NCBI RefSeq assembly: GCF_000758825.1
Contig: NZ_JRMX01000005.1
Coordinates: 62,001-126,000 of the forward strand
Source: Arcanobacterium sp. S3PF19
Lineage (GTDB): Bacteria > Actinomycetota > Actinomycetes > Actinomycetales > Actinomycetaceae
DNA length: 64,000 nucleotides
Reading direction: 5' to 3'
Part shown: positions 46,316 through 54,945 of the stretch, piece by piece
How the letters are laid out: each line of letters opens with the position of its first letter
How positions within the stretch are numbered: the stretch's first letter is position 1
Notes under the pieces: generated by a model
The model's input: the letters and a program-made list of their open reading frames with translations, nothing else
Database searches by the model: none
Told to the model about the DNA's origin: nothing
Position numbers and translations under genes: made by a program

Positions 46316-47314
46316 TCAATCCCCGCCACGGGCGCAGCTGCGGAAATTAAATGCAATTTCACGGTAAGCCGCGGCAAGGTAGAGCGGATCATGGCGCACC
46401 GGATTCCGGGGATCGGCAACATTGCGGCAGTACAGAGAAGCATTGCACAGCTGCGCCTCGTTTTGCAGCCTGTCCGGGTGTGCCGTCGCTCCCCTGTCTG
46501 CCAAAACCGCATCCAGTTTCACACCGGGAGCAGTATCGCGGAAAATGCGTACCAAATCCGCGGCAGACATGGACTGCGTCTCCGCATCGTCACTCAGATT
46601 CAGCACCAGTATCTTTTTCGCTTTCGACGCCGTGAGAGCCGCACGCAGCTGCGGAACCAGAAGATGCGGAATTACGGACGTATACCAGGATCCGGGACCG
46701 AAAAAAATCAGATCGGCATCGCCAATCGCGTCCAACGCTTCCTGTGCGACCGCAGGATTGGGCGGAATAATCCGAATCCTGTCGATCCGCGCATTTGATT
46801 TCGCCACCGAAACCTGCCCGTGAATCGTTTTCCTGCTGCCGCGGACACTCGCATCGGCCTCGATCTGCAGGGGAACGGAAGCCATGGGCACAACCCGTCC
46901 TTTTGTGTTCAGCAGCCGTCCCACCCAGTCCAAACCCGTTACCGGGTCGTCGCCGAGCAAATCCCAAAGTCCGGTAATCAGCAGATTGCCGAGCGAATGC
47001 CCATTCAGATCCCCGGCAGAAGAAAAACGGTACTGCAAAACATCACGCCACGTCTGACCCCACTCACTGTCGTCACACAGTGCGGAGAGAGCCATCCGCA
47101 GATCGCCCGGGGGAAGCACGCCGAACTCTTTGCGCAGGCGCCCCGAGGAGCCTCCGTCGTCTGCCACCGTTACCACGGCAGTTACATTGCGGGTCAGAAT
47201 TTTCAGTGCCGAAAGGGAAGCGTACAGGCCGTGGCCGCCGCCGAGGGCAACCACTTTCGGGCCGCGGGCCCCGGAATCCGAAAATACGGATTCCATCCGA
47301 TGATATGCATCCAT
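46316..47314 (-). CDS. yvcK: YvcK/GlmR-family gluconeogenesis factor
   Basis: The 332-residue protein belongs to the CofD-like YvcK/GlmR (CuvA) family, which binds UDP-GlcNAc and supports cell-wall precursor supply on gluconeogenic carbon. Visible marks: VVALGGGHGLYASLSALKILTRNVTAVVTVADDGGSSGRLR, PPGDLRMALSAL, NGHSLGNLLITGL and the FFGPGSWYTSVIPHLLV loop. ATG 47314 begins 19 nt after the rapZ stop; ATG 47296 is an alternative. Between rapZ and whiA, the conserved order. Confidence 0.94.
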   Translation of the reverse strand: MDAYHRMESVFSDSGARGPKVVALGGGHGLYASLSALKILTRNVTAVVTVADDGGSSGRLRKEFGVLPPGDLRMALSALCDDSEWGQTWRDVLQYRFSSAGDLNGHSLGNLLITGLWDLLGDDPVTGLDWVGRLLNTKGRVVPMASVPLQIEADASVRGSRKTIHGQVSVAKSNARIDRIRIIPPNPAVAQEALDAIGDADLIFFGPGSWYTSVIPHLLVPQLRAALTASKAKKILVLNLSDDAETQSMSAADLVRIFRDTAPGVKLDAVLADRGATAHPDRLQNEAQLCNASLYCRNVADPRNPVRHDPLYLAAAYREIAFNFRSCARGGD

Positions 47315-47333
47315 TGGTGCGCGCACCTGCCGT

Positions 47334-48278
47334 TTATTCGCGTCCCAGATCACGGTGCAGCGTGCGCACGGCAATCCCCCGTTCGCGCAGCAGCCGGGAA
47401 ATTTCCTCCGCTATTGCCACCGAGCGGTGTTTTCCGCCCGTGCATCCGACGGCCACCGTCACATACGGTTTCAGTTCGTGTTCGTATCCGTCCACCAGCC
47501 CCGCCAGCAGGTCGGCATATTTTTGGGCAAAGGTACGTGCCCCGTCGACATTGAGCACAAAATCCCGCACGGGACGGTCTTTTCCGTTAAGGTGACGCAG
47601 TTCGGAGACCCAATACGGATTCGGGACAAAACGCACGTCGGCAACGTGGTCGGCGTCCAGGGGAATACCGTATTTAAAACCGAAACTCATCACCGTAAAA
47701 CTGACTTTTGCCTGCGTTTCGGAAGCGACGTTGCTGCGGATTTTGCGCGCCAGATCGTGCACGGAAAGATTTGTGGTATCGATTACCGTATCGGCCCGGT
47801 TACGCAGCTCGCGCAGTGTTTCCCTCTCCCGCCGGATTCCCTGCAGCAGCGTCCCCTCTCCCTGAAGCGGGTGCGGGCGGCGCACGGACTCATACCGGCG
47901 GACCAACTCCTCGTCGGAAGCGTCCAGATAAATAATCCGGTAATCGACGCACGACTCGTGCAGGGAATGCAGCACATCCACCAATTCCAAAAAGAAATCC
48001 CGGGAGCGCACATCAACCACACACGCCAGTTTCTGCACGCTTCCCGCCGGTGTTATCAGCCGTGACATCGCCTGCAGCAGACGCGGCGGAAGATTGTCGA
48101 TCACATACCAGCCCAAATCTTCCAACGTGGCGGCGGCGCGGCTTCTGCCGGCTCCGGACATTCCCGTTACGATGAGAATTTCGGGCACGGTATTTTGGGG
48201 CAGGGTGGCCCTGCCGTCCAAATCCGCAATAAATTTGGGAATCTTGGCTGTGTCGTTGATGTTCGCAAAATCGCTCAT
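47334..48278 (-). CDS. rapZ: RapZ-family nucleotide-binding protein
   Basis: The 314-residue P-loop protein has Walker A GMSGAGRS (39-46), with Arg where the classical motif has Lys, a form I know from actinobacterial RapZ, then LGWYVIDNLPPRLL, Walker B VVDVRSRDF, and the C-terminal sensing domain FKYGIPLDADHVADVRFVPNPYW and VGCTGGKHRSVAIAEEI. In E. coli RapZ is an RNA adaptor for GlmZ; in actinobacteria its partner RNA is unknown. ATG 48278 is chosen as the first start downstream of the uvrC stop. Confidence 0.93.
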   Translation of the reverse strand: MSDFANINDTAKIPKFIADLDGRATLPQNTVPEILIVTGMSGAGRSRAAATLEDLGWYVIDNLPPRLLQAMSRLITPAGSVQKLACVVDVRSRDFFLELVDVLHSLHESCVDYRIIYLDASDEELVRRYESVRRPHPLQGEGTLLQGIRRERETLRELRNRADTVIDTTNLSVHDLARKIRSNVASETQAKVSFTVMSFGFKYGIPLDADHVADVRFVPNPYWVSELRHLNGKDRPVRDFVLNVDGARTFAQKYADLLAGLVDGYEHELKPYVTVAVGCTGGKHRSVAIAEEISRLLRERGIAVRTLHRDLGRE

Positions 48279-48303
48279 ATGACTATCGTGCCACGAAAAT
48301 TTA

Positions 48304-50301
48304 TTATTCACCATCGGCCGGGTAATTATGGGAATGCAGATATTCGCTGACCGTCTGTGCCAGCTTCGGTCCGATTCCCGGCACCCGGAGCAGATCTTCG
48401 GGCGCGGCATTGCGGATACGTTTCACGGATCCGAACTTTTTCAGCAGCAGTTTCTGTTTGTGCTCCCCCAGGCCCGGAATTTCGTCCAGTGCCGAGCGGG
48501 TCATTGCCTTTGCCCGTTTTCTGCGATGGAAAGTGATCGCAAAACGGTGGGATTCGTCGCGCAGATGCTGCAGCAGCCGCAAAGCCGGAGAACTGCGCGA
48601 AAAAATAATCGGATATTCCTCCCCCGGGATCCAGACCTCTTCGAGCCGCTTTGCCAAACCGATCACGCAAATCTGCGCCCCGGCGGCGGCAATTGCCTTT
48701 GCCGCCGCATTCACCTGCGGCAGGCCTCCGTCTACCACAATTAAATCCGGACGGTAGGCAAAATGCGGTTTTTCCGCGGCCCGGTCCGTGCGGGCTTCCG
48801 CCGGCTGCTCCCGGCCGTGCCCCTGCGCGCAAAGATTGGTATTTTCCCGTTTCAGGCGGGAGAGCCGGCGTGTAAGTATTTCATTCATTGCCGCAGTATC
48901 GTCTGCTTCCCCGTCTCCGCCGTGCACTTCGAAATGGCGGTATTCTTTTTTCTTCGGCATACCGTCTTCAAATACGACCATCGAAGCCACCCGGTATGTT
49001 CCCTGCGTGTGGGAAATATCGTAGCATTCGATCCGCAGCGGGGAAACGGGAAGATCCAATCCCGCGCGCAGTTCCTTCAGTGCCGCATCCCGCTGCGGCA
49101 GATCGCCGATCCGTGCCAGTTTGTGCTGCCGCAGAATCCGCACCGCATTTTCCTCTACGGTCTGCATCAGCTGTGCTTTTATTCCCCTTTGCGGCACGCG
49201 AAAATGCACGGCGGCTCCGCGCAGCGCAGTCAGCCACCCGAGCAGGGCTTCTTCGTCGGCGGGAAGCAGAGGGAGCCAGATTTCGCGCGGTATTGCGCCG
49301 ACAGCTGTATGACGGACGTCGTCTACCGATTTGGCGCCGCTTTTTTCAAAAGCGGCGCTGCTCCGGGCGGATTCCCCGTACGCCTGAATCAGAAGCGAAT
49401 TCAGCAGCGTAGGTGCATCGTAGCCTCCCGTTTCCGTAATCCACCCGCGCTGACCGCGCACACGTCCTGCGCGCACATAGAAAACCTGCACTCCGGCTTC
49501 CAGCTCGTCCGTGCTCAGCGCAAAAATATCGGCATCCGTGTCCCGCGCAAGCACAAGCGTATTGCGCCGGGCAATTGTTTCCAAAGCCGTGATCTGATCC
49601 CTGATTTTTGCTGCCGTCTCAAATTCCAGATTCCCGGCCGCAAGGTGCATCTGCCGGGTCTTCTCGCCGATCAGTTCTTCGCCGTCCGATTCCAGATACC
49701 GCACAAGAGAGCGGATAATTCCCCGATACTCTTCCTCCGAAACACGTCCGACACAGGGGGCGCAGCATTTGTCGATAAATCCGTTAAGGCAGGGACGGTT
49801 TGTTTTCCGCGCCGTTTCAAAAACCCCTTTGGTGCAGGTGCGCACGGGAAAAATTCTGCGCAGCAGGTCAAGGGACTCGCGTACCGCATGCACCTGCGTG
49901 TACGGACCGTAATAGCGGTTCCCTCTGCGGTGTGCGCTGCGGGTGACCACAAGCCTCGGGTACTCTTCGGACTCGGTTACGGCAAGATACGGATATGATT
50001 TGTCGTCGCGGTACATGATGTTGTAGCGCGGAGTGTATTCTTTAATCCAGGCATATTCGAGTGTAAGCGCCTCGAGTTCCGAGCGGACGGTCACCCATGT
50101 TACCCCGGAAGCGGAAAAAACCATTTTTCGCGTGCGCGGATGGAGTTTTTGCGGGTCGCGAAAATAGGAGACCAAGCGTTTACGCAGCGATTTGGCCTTC
50201 CCCACATAGATAATGCGTCCTTCGCCGTCAAGGAAACGGTATACTCCCGGTTCGACGGGAATATCGGATGTTTTCGGACGGTACTCTGCCGGATCTGCCA
50301 T
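48304..50301 (-). CDS. uvrC: Excinuclease ABC subunit C
   Basis: UvrC makes both incisions in nucleotide excision repair. The 665-residue protein has the N-terminal GIY-YIG nuclease (GVYRFLDGEGRIIYVGKAKSLRKRLVSYF), the Cys cluster CLNGFIDKCCAPCVGRVSEEEY, a UVR motif (LAAGNLEFETAAKIRDQI), the RNase-H-like 5' nuclease (LRIECYDISHTQGTYRVASMVVFEDG and DLIVVDGGLPQVNAA) and two C-terminal helix-hairpin-helix motifs (IPGLGEHKQKLLLKKFGS; VPGIGPKLAQTVSEYL). uvrA ends 7 nt upstream, so uvrA-uvrC are likely co-transcribed. Confidence 0.96.
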   Translation of the reverse strand: MADPAEYRPKTSDIPVEPGVYRFLDGEGRIIYVGKAKSLRKRLVSYFRDPQKLHPRTRKMVFSASGVTWVTVRSELEALTLEYAWIKEYTPRYNIMYRDDKSYPYLAVTESEEYPRLVVTRSAHRRGNRYYGPYTQVHAVRESLDLLRRIFPVRTCTKGVFETARKTNRPCLNGFIDKCCAPCVGRVSEEEYRGIIRSLVRYLESDGEELIGEKTRQMHLAAGNLEFETAAKIRDQITALETIARRNTLVLARDTDADIFALSTDELEAGVQVFYVRAGRVRGQRGWITETGGYDAPTLLNSLLIQAYGESARSSAAFEKSGAKSVDDVRHTAVGAIPREIWLPLLPADEEALLGWLTALRGAAVHFRVPQRGIKAQLMQTVEENAVRILRQHKLARIGDLPQRDAALKELRAGLDLPVSPLRIECYDISHTQGTYRVASMVVFEDGMPKKKEYRHFEVHGGDGEADDTAAMNEILTRRLSRLKRENTNLCAQGHGREQPAEARTDRAAEKPHFAYRPDLIVVDGGLPQVNAAAKAIAAAGAQICVIGLAKRLEEVWIPGEEYPIIFSRSSPALRLLQHLRDESHRFAITFHRRKRAKAMTRSALDEIPGLGEHKQKLLLKKFGSVKRIRNAAPEDLLRVPGIGPKLAQTVSEYLHSHNYPADGE

Positions 50302-50308
50302 GCGCGTT

Positions 50309-53179
50309 TCACCCTGCGTCTGCCGGTGTTTTCATCCCGAGTAGCGGGGCAAGAAAACGCGCCGTGTATGAATTTGGATTTTTTGCCACCGTTTCGGGTC
50401 TGCCTTCGGCAATGACCAGGCCGCCGCCCACGCCGCCCTCGGGGCCCATGTCTATGATCCAGTCGGCGGACTTTATCACATCCAGATTGTGTTCGATAAC
50501 GATCACGGTATTTCCTTTGTCGGTCAGCTCCCCGAGTACTGCCAGAAGTTTGCGCACATCTTCAAAATGCAGTCCCGTTGTAGGCTCGTCAAGCACGTAA
50601 ACCGTCTTTCCGTTGGAGCGTCTATGCAGTTCGGAAGCCAATTTTACGCGCTGTGCCTCACCCCCGGAAAGAGTCGGAGCAGGCTGTCCGAGGCGGATAT
50701 ATCCCAGGCCGACGGATTCAAGCACTTTCAGATATTTCGTAATGCCGGGCACGGAGGAGAAAAATTCTTTCGCTTCCGAAATGGTCATATTAAGCACCTG
50801 GGCAACGTTTTTCCCTTTGTATGTTACTTCCAGTGTTTCGCGGTTGTAGCGGGCGCCGTGGCACACTTCGCAGGGAACATAGACGTCTGGCAGAAAATTC
50901 ATTTCGATTTTCAGCGTTCCGTCCCCGCCGCATGATTCGCATCTGCCTCCCTTGACGTTGAAGGAGAATCTTCCCGGTCCGTATCCGCGCACCTGCGCTT
51001 CCTGTGTCTGCGCAAAAAGACGGCGGATAGGATCCCACATTCCCGTATAGGTTGCGGGATTCGATCGGGGCGTGCGTCCGATCGGGGACTGGTCCACATG
51101 GACGATTTTATCCAGATTTTCCGCGCCCAGTATGTCTTTGTGGCGTCCGGGAACGTGGCGCGAACCGTTTAATTTATTTGCCAGCGATTCGTAAAGAATC
51201 GAATTTACGAGCGTGGACTTACCCGAACCGGATACACCCGTTACCGCCGTGAATACTCCCAGGGGGAAGCTGACGTTTATGCCGCGCAGATTATTTTCTT
51301 TCGCGCCTATGATTTTGATCTGTGCTTTTTTGTCTGTTTTTCTGCGCTTGGAAGGGACGGCAATCGTGCGTCTGCCCGTCAGATAATCTCCCGTCAGACA
51401 ATGCTCTGCGGTGCCGATTTGTGCCGGAGGTCCGCTGTAGACGACCTCTCCTCCGTGTTCGCCCGCATACGGTCCGATATCCAGCACCCAGTCCGCGGTG
51501 CGGATTGTGTCTTCGTCGTGTTCGACCACAATCAGGGTATTTCCCAGATCCCGCAGCCGGCGCAGCGCGGCAAGAAGTTTTTCGTTGTCTCTTTGGTGCA
51601 GACCGATAGACGGTTCGTCCAGCACGTAGAGCACGCCTACCAGACCGGAGCCGATTTGCGTGGCCAGACGGATTCGCTGCGCCTCGCCCCCGGAAAGTGT
51701 GCCGGCGGCCCGCGAAAGCGTGAGATATCCCAAACCGACCGAAACAAGAAACTTCAGCCGTGCCAGGATTTCGGTCAGTATCTGCGCCGAAATTTTGGCT
51801 GCCCGTCCCTGCAGGGAAATATTTTCCAGATACGAAAGCGCACTTTCCACAGACAGGTCGGTCAGCTGCGAGATATTCAGTTCTCCCACGCGCACGGCCA
51901 GAACTTCCGGTTTCAGACGCGCGCCGCCGCATTTCACGCAGGGCACATTTCTCATATATCCCCGGTAACGTTCTTTTTGCGTATCGGAATCCGTTTCCCC
52001 GTATTTGCGCATTACATACTGTGCTGCGCCCTCAAACCCGGAATAGTAGGTTTTTTCTCTGCCCCAGCGGTTTTTGTAGCGCATTTTTACCCGATAGCCG
52101 TGCCCCAGAAGCACCGCATTTTGCTGGGCCGGGGTCAGTGTGCGCCAGGGATCGCGGAGCGAAAATCCGAGTTCCGCGGCAAGTGCGGAAACTTTCTGCA
52201 TGAAAAATTCCGCCGCTTTTTTTGACGCGGCGTGTGCCCAGGGAATAACGGCACCTTCCGCAATGCTTTTTTCCGGATCCGAAATCAGCAGTTCCGGATC
52301 GACATGCAGTTTAAACCCGATTCCCCCGCATTCGGCGCACGCTCCGTAGGGCGCGTTGAAGGAAAAAGTGCGCGGTTCTATTTCCTCCAGTTCCAGCGGG
52401 TGACGGTTCGGGCAGGAACGCTGTTCGGAAAAATTGCGTGTTTTGCGCTCTTCTTCCTGTTCGTCGTTGAAGTAGACGGTTACGGTTCCGTGTGCCAGAC
52501 GCAGTGCCGTTTCCACGGAGTCCGTTAGCCGGGTGCGGATTTCGGGTTTGATTACTATTCTGTCCACACCGGCGAAAATTGTGTGCTTTTTCGTTTTGGC
52601 AAGCGGTTTCGTTTCGCCCAGGCGCATTGACTCCCCGTCCACGCGAACCCGGGAAAAACCTTCCGCCTGCAGTTCTTTAAACACTTCTAAATGTTCGCCT
52701 TTTCTTCCGCGGACCACCGGAGCCAAAATTTCACATCGCGTTCCCCCGGGATACGCCAAAAGCGTATCGACAATCTGTTCGGCGCTCTGTGCCGAAATTT
52801 TTTCCCCGCATACCGGGCAGTACTGCGTCCCGGCGCGGGCATACAAAAGACGCAGATAGTCGTATATTTCCGTAATCGTTCCCACTGTGGAACGCGGATT
52901 GCGGTTGGTGGATTTCTGATCTATGGAGACGGCCGGGGAAAGTCCCTCAATAAAATCCACATCCGGTTTGTCCATCTGTCCGAGAAACTGCCGCGCGTAG
53001 GAACTGAGCGATTCCACATAACGGCGCTGCCCTTCGGCGAAAACAGTGTCGAAAGCCAGAGAGGATTTTCCCGAACCGGAGAGTCCGGTGAAGACAACCA
53101 TCTTGTTTCGCGGAATGTCAACCGTGATGTTTTTCAGATTGTGTTCCCTTGCGCCCTGCACATGTATTACGTCTTCCAT
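50309..53179 (-). CDS. uvrA: Excinuclease ABC subunit A
   Basis: UvrA dimer recognises DNA damage and loads UvrB. The 956-residue protein has two ABC ATPase modules: Walker [15 protein letters not shown] (near 32) and [15 protein letters not shown] (near 645); signature [16 protein letters not shown] and [15 protein letters not shown]. The insertion zinc site reads Cys-x3-His then CAECGG (CPNRH...GACAEC), the second CESCGG...CEVCHG. Preceded by TAAACT 6 nt before the ATG and a LexA-like box. Confidence 0.97.
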   Translation of the reverse strand: MEDVIHVQGAREHNLKNITVDIPRNKMVVFTGLSGSGKSSLAFDTVFAEGQRRYVESLSSYARQFLGQMDKPDVDFIEGLSPAVSIDQKSTNRNPRSTVGTITEIYDYLRLLYARAGTQYCPVCGEKISAQSAEQIVDTLLAYPGGTRCEILAPVVRGRKGEHLEVFKELQAEGFSRVRVDGESMRLGETKPLAKTKKHTIFAGVDRIVIKPEIRTRLTDSVETALRLAHGTVTVYFNDEQEEERKTRNFSEQRSCPNRHPLELEEIEPRTFSFNAPYGACAECGGIGFKLHVDPELLISDPEKSIAEGAVIPWAHAASKKAAEFFMQKVSALAAELGFSLRDPWRTLTPAQQNAVLLGHGYRVKMRYKNRWGREKTYYSGFEGAAQYVMRKYGETDSDTQKERYRGYMRNVPCVKCGGARLKPEVLAVRVGELNISQLTDLSVESALSYLENISLQGRAAKISAQILTEILARLKFLVSVGLGYLTLSRAAGTLSGGEAQRIRLATQIGSGLVGVLYVLDEPSIGLHQRDNEKLLAALRRLRDLGNTLIVVEHDEDTIRTADWVLDIGPYAGEHGGEVVYSGPPAQIGTAEHCLTGDYLTGRRTIAVPSKRRKTDKKAQIKIIGAKENNLRGINVSFPLGVFTAVTGVSGSGKSTLVNSILYESLANKLNGSRHVPGRHKDILGAENLDKIVHVDQSPIGRTPRSNPATYTGMWDPIRRLFAQTQEAQVRGYGPGRFSFNVKGGRCESCGGDGTLKIEMNFLPDVYVPCEVCHGARYNRETLEVTYKGKNVAQVLNMTISEAKEFFSSVPGITKYLKVLESVGLGYIRLGQPAPTLSGGEAQRVKLASELHRRSNGKTVYVLDEPTTGLHFEDVRKLLAVLGELTDKGNTVIVIEHNLDVIKSADWIIDMGPEGGVGGGLVIAEGRPETVAKNPNSYTARFLAPLLGMKTPADAG

Positions 53180-53185
53180 TCTTTC

Positions 53186-53222
53186 AGTTTAGCCGCAATT
53201 CCCTTCCCAAACAAACGTTCGA
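53186..53222 (-). promoter_or_regulatory. uvrA promoter with LexA (SOS) box
   Basis: On the minus strand TTGTTT (53214-53209) and TAAACT (53191-53186) are 17 bp apart; the -10 ends 6 nt before the ATG. The 16-mer TCGAACGTTTGTTTGG (53222-53207) overlaps the -35 and matches 10 of 12 defined positions of the actinobacterial SOS box TCGAAC-N4-GTTCGA. Confidence 0.65.
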
Positions 53223-53263
53223 CGGCGGAACCGGTCACACCGGCGGACCGGGATTTTATCCCC

Positions 53264-53269
53264 TAAACT
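53264..53269 (+). promoter_or_regulatory. -10 element for a leaderless YciI-gene mRNA
   Basis: TAAACT is 6 nt before ATG 53276, identical in sequence and spacing to the divergent uvrA element. Confidence 0.45.
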
Positions 53270-53275
53270 GATGAT

Positions 53276-53563
53276 ATGAGCATGAACATCGCAGCAGTAT
53301 TTTACACTTACGACTCTGCGCGGGCAGACGATCTGGCCGCCGTACGCCCCAAACACCGTGATTTTCTCCGCAGTCTGCGCGAAGAGGGAAAACTTCTTGC
53401 TTCGGGGCCTTTGTCTCCGGGCGGCGCGCTGATTGTGGTCCGCGCCCGCTCGGAAGAGGAAGCTCTGGTGCTTTTGGACGGAGATCCGATGCGGACGGCG
53501 GGCCTGGTCACCAAACGCAGTGCCCGGATGTGGGAACCGGTTATCGGCCCCTTCGGGGAATAG
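53276..53563 (+). CDS. YciI-like protein
   Basis: The 95-residue protein is a YciI/YCII ferredoxin-like fold family member: AAVFYTYDSARADDLAAVRPKHRDFLRSLREEGKLLASGPLSPGGALIVVRARSEEEALVLLDGDP. His27 in the conserved RPxH position and the following Asp-like acidic pair are the proposed active site of the family. Function is unknown; some relatives act on small aromatic or cyclic compounds. It is alone between divergent uvrA and convergent terC. A second ATG at 53282 would shorten it by two residues. Confidence 0.85.
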   Translation: MSMNIAAVFYTYDSARADDLAAVRPKHRDFLRSLREEGKLLASGPLSPGGALIVVRARSEEEALVLLDGDPMRTAGLVTKRSARMWEPVIGPFGE

Positions 53564-53580
53564 TTTCCGGCCCGTTTCCG

Positions 53581-54690
53581 TTATTTTTCCTCCGCGGTTT
53601 CCCCGTCTTCGGCAGGTGTCCGAAAACCGGTTTCGTCCCCCGCTTTGGGAAGATATTTTCGTGACCCGTAAACCGAGGCGGCAACCGTAAGAAGGATTAT
53701 TCCCAAAATCACGGAAACGGATGCCAAAATCGAGGGTTCCGGCACAAAATCCAGCACGCCGTAGCCGTGTGAGGCATGAAGCAGCAGTTTCCAGGCAATA
53801 AATCCCAAAATTGCGGCCAGACCGTAGTGCAGATAAATCAGCCGTTCAAGCAGCCCGTCCACAAGGAAGAAAAGCTGACGCAGACCGAGCAGGGCAAACG
53901 CATTGGAAGCGAACACAATAAAAGGCTGCTTTGTCAGGCCGAAGATAGCCGGAATGGAATCCAGGGCAAACATCAGATCAATGGAACCGATTGAAACAAT
54001 GCACAGCAGCAGCGGTGTGATCCGTGTTTTCCCCTCATGGCGCAAAATCAGCCGGTCTCCGACAAAACCCGGGGTAACAGGGGCAACACGGGAAACCAGA
54101 CGCGTTACGAACGTAGGTTCATACTCTTCTTCCGCCGATTCTTTGCCCGATGCGCGCTCACGCGATTCGCGCAGACCGTCTATCGTCTGCGTAACCGCGG
54201 TATAAAGCATCCACAGCCCGAAGATAAAGAAAACCCACACGAAATGTTCTATGAGTTTCGCGCCGATCATAATAAAAATAAAACGCAGCACCAGGGCAAT
54301 CACGATTCCGTACATCAGCACTTTCTGCTGGTATACGCGCGGTACGCGAAATGCGGCAATAATAATGATGAAGACGAAGATGTTGTCCAGCGACAGTGAA
54401 TATTCCGTTATGTACCCGGCGAAAAATTCGGCGGCAAACTCGCCGCTGTGCCGAAAATACAGAATTATGCCGAACACCGCCGCCAGGGAAACATAGACAG
54501 CCGTCCACCGCGCCGCTTCCCCGATCGTCGGTTCATGTGCTTTGCGCACGTGTCCAAGCAGGTCAAAGGCAATCAGCGCCAAAACGGCCAGTCCCAAAAC
54601 AGCCCACTCCCACGGGTATACATGCATCTGTGTCTGCTGTGCGGAAGCCGGGGCGGCGAAGAGAAAACTGCACAAAAGATTATCTGTCAT
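53581..54690 (-). CDS. TerC-family membrane protein, probable manganese exporter
   Basis: The 369-residue integral membrane protein has about nine helices and the TerC/Alx hallmarks: ITEYSLSLDNIFVFIII with the acidic residues in the membrane, GIVIALVLRFIFIMIGAKLIEHF and CIVSIGSIDLMFALDSIPAIFGLTKQPFIVF. A cytoplasmic acidic loop (about 185-210) separates the halves. Recent work assigns Mn(II) export to Alx/TerC proteins, and the yybP-ykoY riboswitch found directly upstream supports that role here over tellurite resistance. The C-terminal tail is charged. Confidence 0.9.
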   Translation of the reverse strand: MTDNLLCSFLFAAPASAQQTQMHVYPWEWAVLGLAVLALIAFDLLGHVRKAHEPTIGEAARWTAVYVSLAAVFGIILYFRHSGEFAAEFFAGYITEYSLSLDNIFVFIIIIAAFRVPRVYQQKVLMYGIVIALVLRFIFIMIGAKLIEHFVWVFFIFGLWMLYTAVTQTIDGLRESRERASGKESAEEEYEPTFVTRLVSRVAPVTPGFVGDRLILRHEGKTRITPLLLCIVSIGSIDLMFALDSIPAIFGLTKQPFIVFASNAFALLGLRQLFFLVDGLLERLIYLHYGLAAILGFIAWKLLLHASHGYGVLDFVPEPSILASVSVILGIILLTVAASVYGSRKYLPKAGDETGFRTPAEDGETAEEK

Positions 54691-54719
54691 ATACGCATCC
54701 TTTTCAGTACGGTCCGAAT

Positions 54720-54819
54720 CAGAGGTCTCTTCCCGCCCCGCGTCTTTCCGGCGGGGCCGCGGCCCGGATGCAGGGCAACGTACTGACGAACCGCTGTTCT
54801 GTGGGAATACTCCCCTCTG
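54720..54819 (-). promoter_or_regulatory. yybP-ykoY (manganese) riboswitch of terC
   Basis: Read on the minus strand from 54819: P1 strand CAGAGG, the hallmark GGGGAGUA, P2 strand UUCCC, a CGUCAGUAC loop segment, GC-rich arm (CCCCGC with GCGGGG), P2' GGGAA, then AGAGACC and closing CCUCUG at 54725-54720. This matches the yybP-ykoY Mn2+ aptamer. It lies 29 nt before the terC ATG and its AAAGGA, so translational control is likely. Confidence 0.82.
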
Positions 54820-54945
54820 CGGTAATTCTACTGCAAACAGCCCCGGAGAAGACGGGGATGAAACATGACATACAATACATAAAGCGTATGCGGTGATTTT
54901 CCCGTGCCGTGTGCCGACGCCGGGTTTTGGGCGTGCGGGCGGCCG

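Noticed and set aside
47355-49998. Plus-strand frames of 236 and 411 residues opposite rapZ and uvrC
   Set aside because: Both are antisense shadows of well-conserved genes and have no recognisable domain.
54840-54875. Possible uvrB terminator (CCCC/GGGG hairpin)
   Set aside because: Only four to five base pairs and no U-tract; the region is better explained as leader upstream of the manganese riboswitch.
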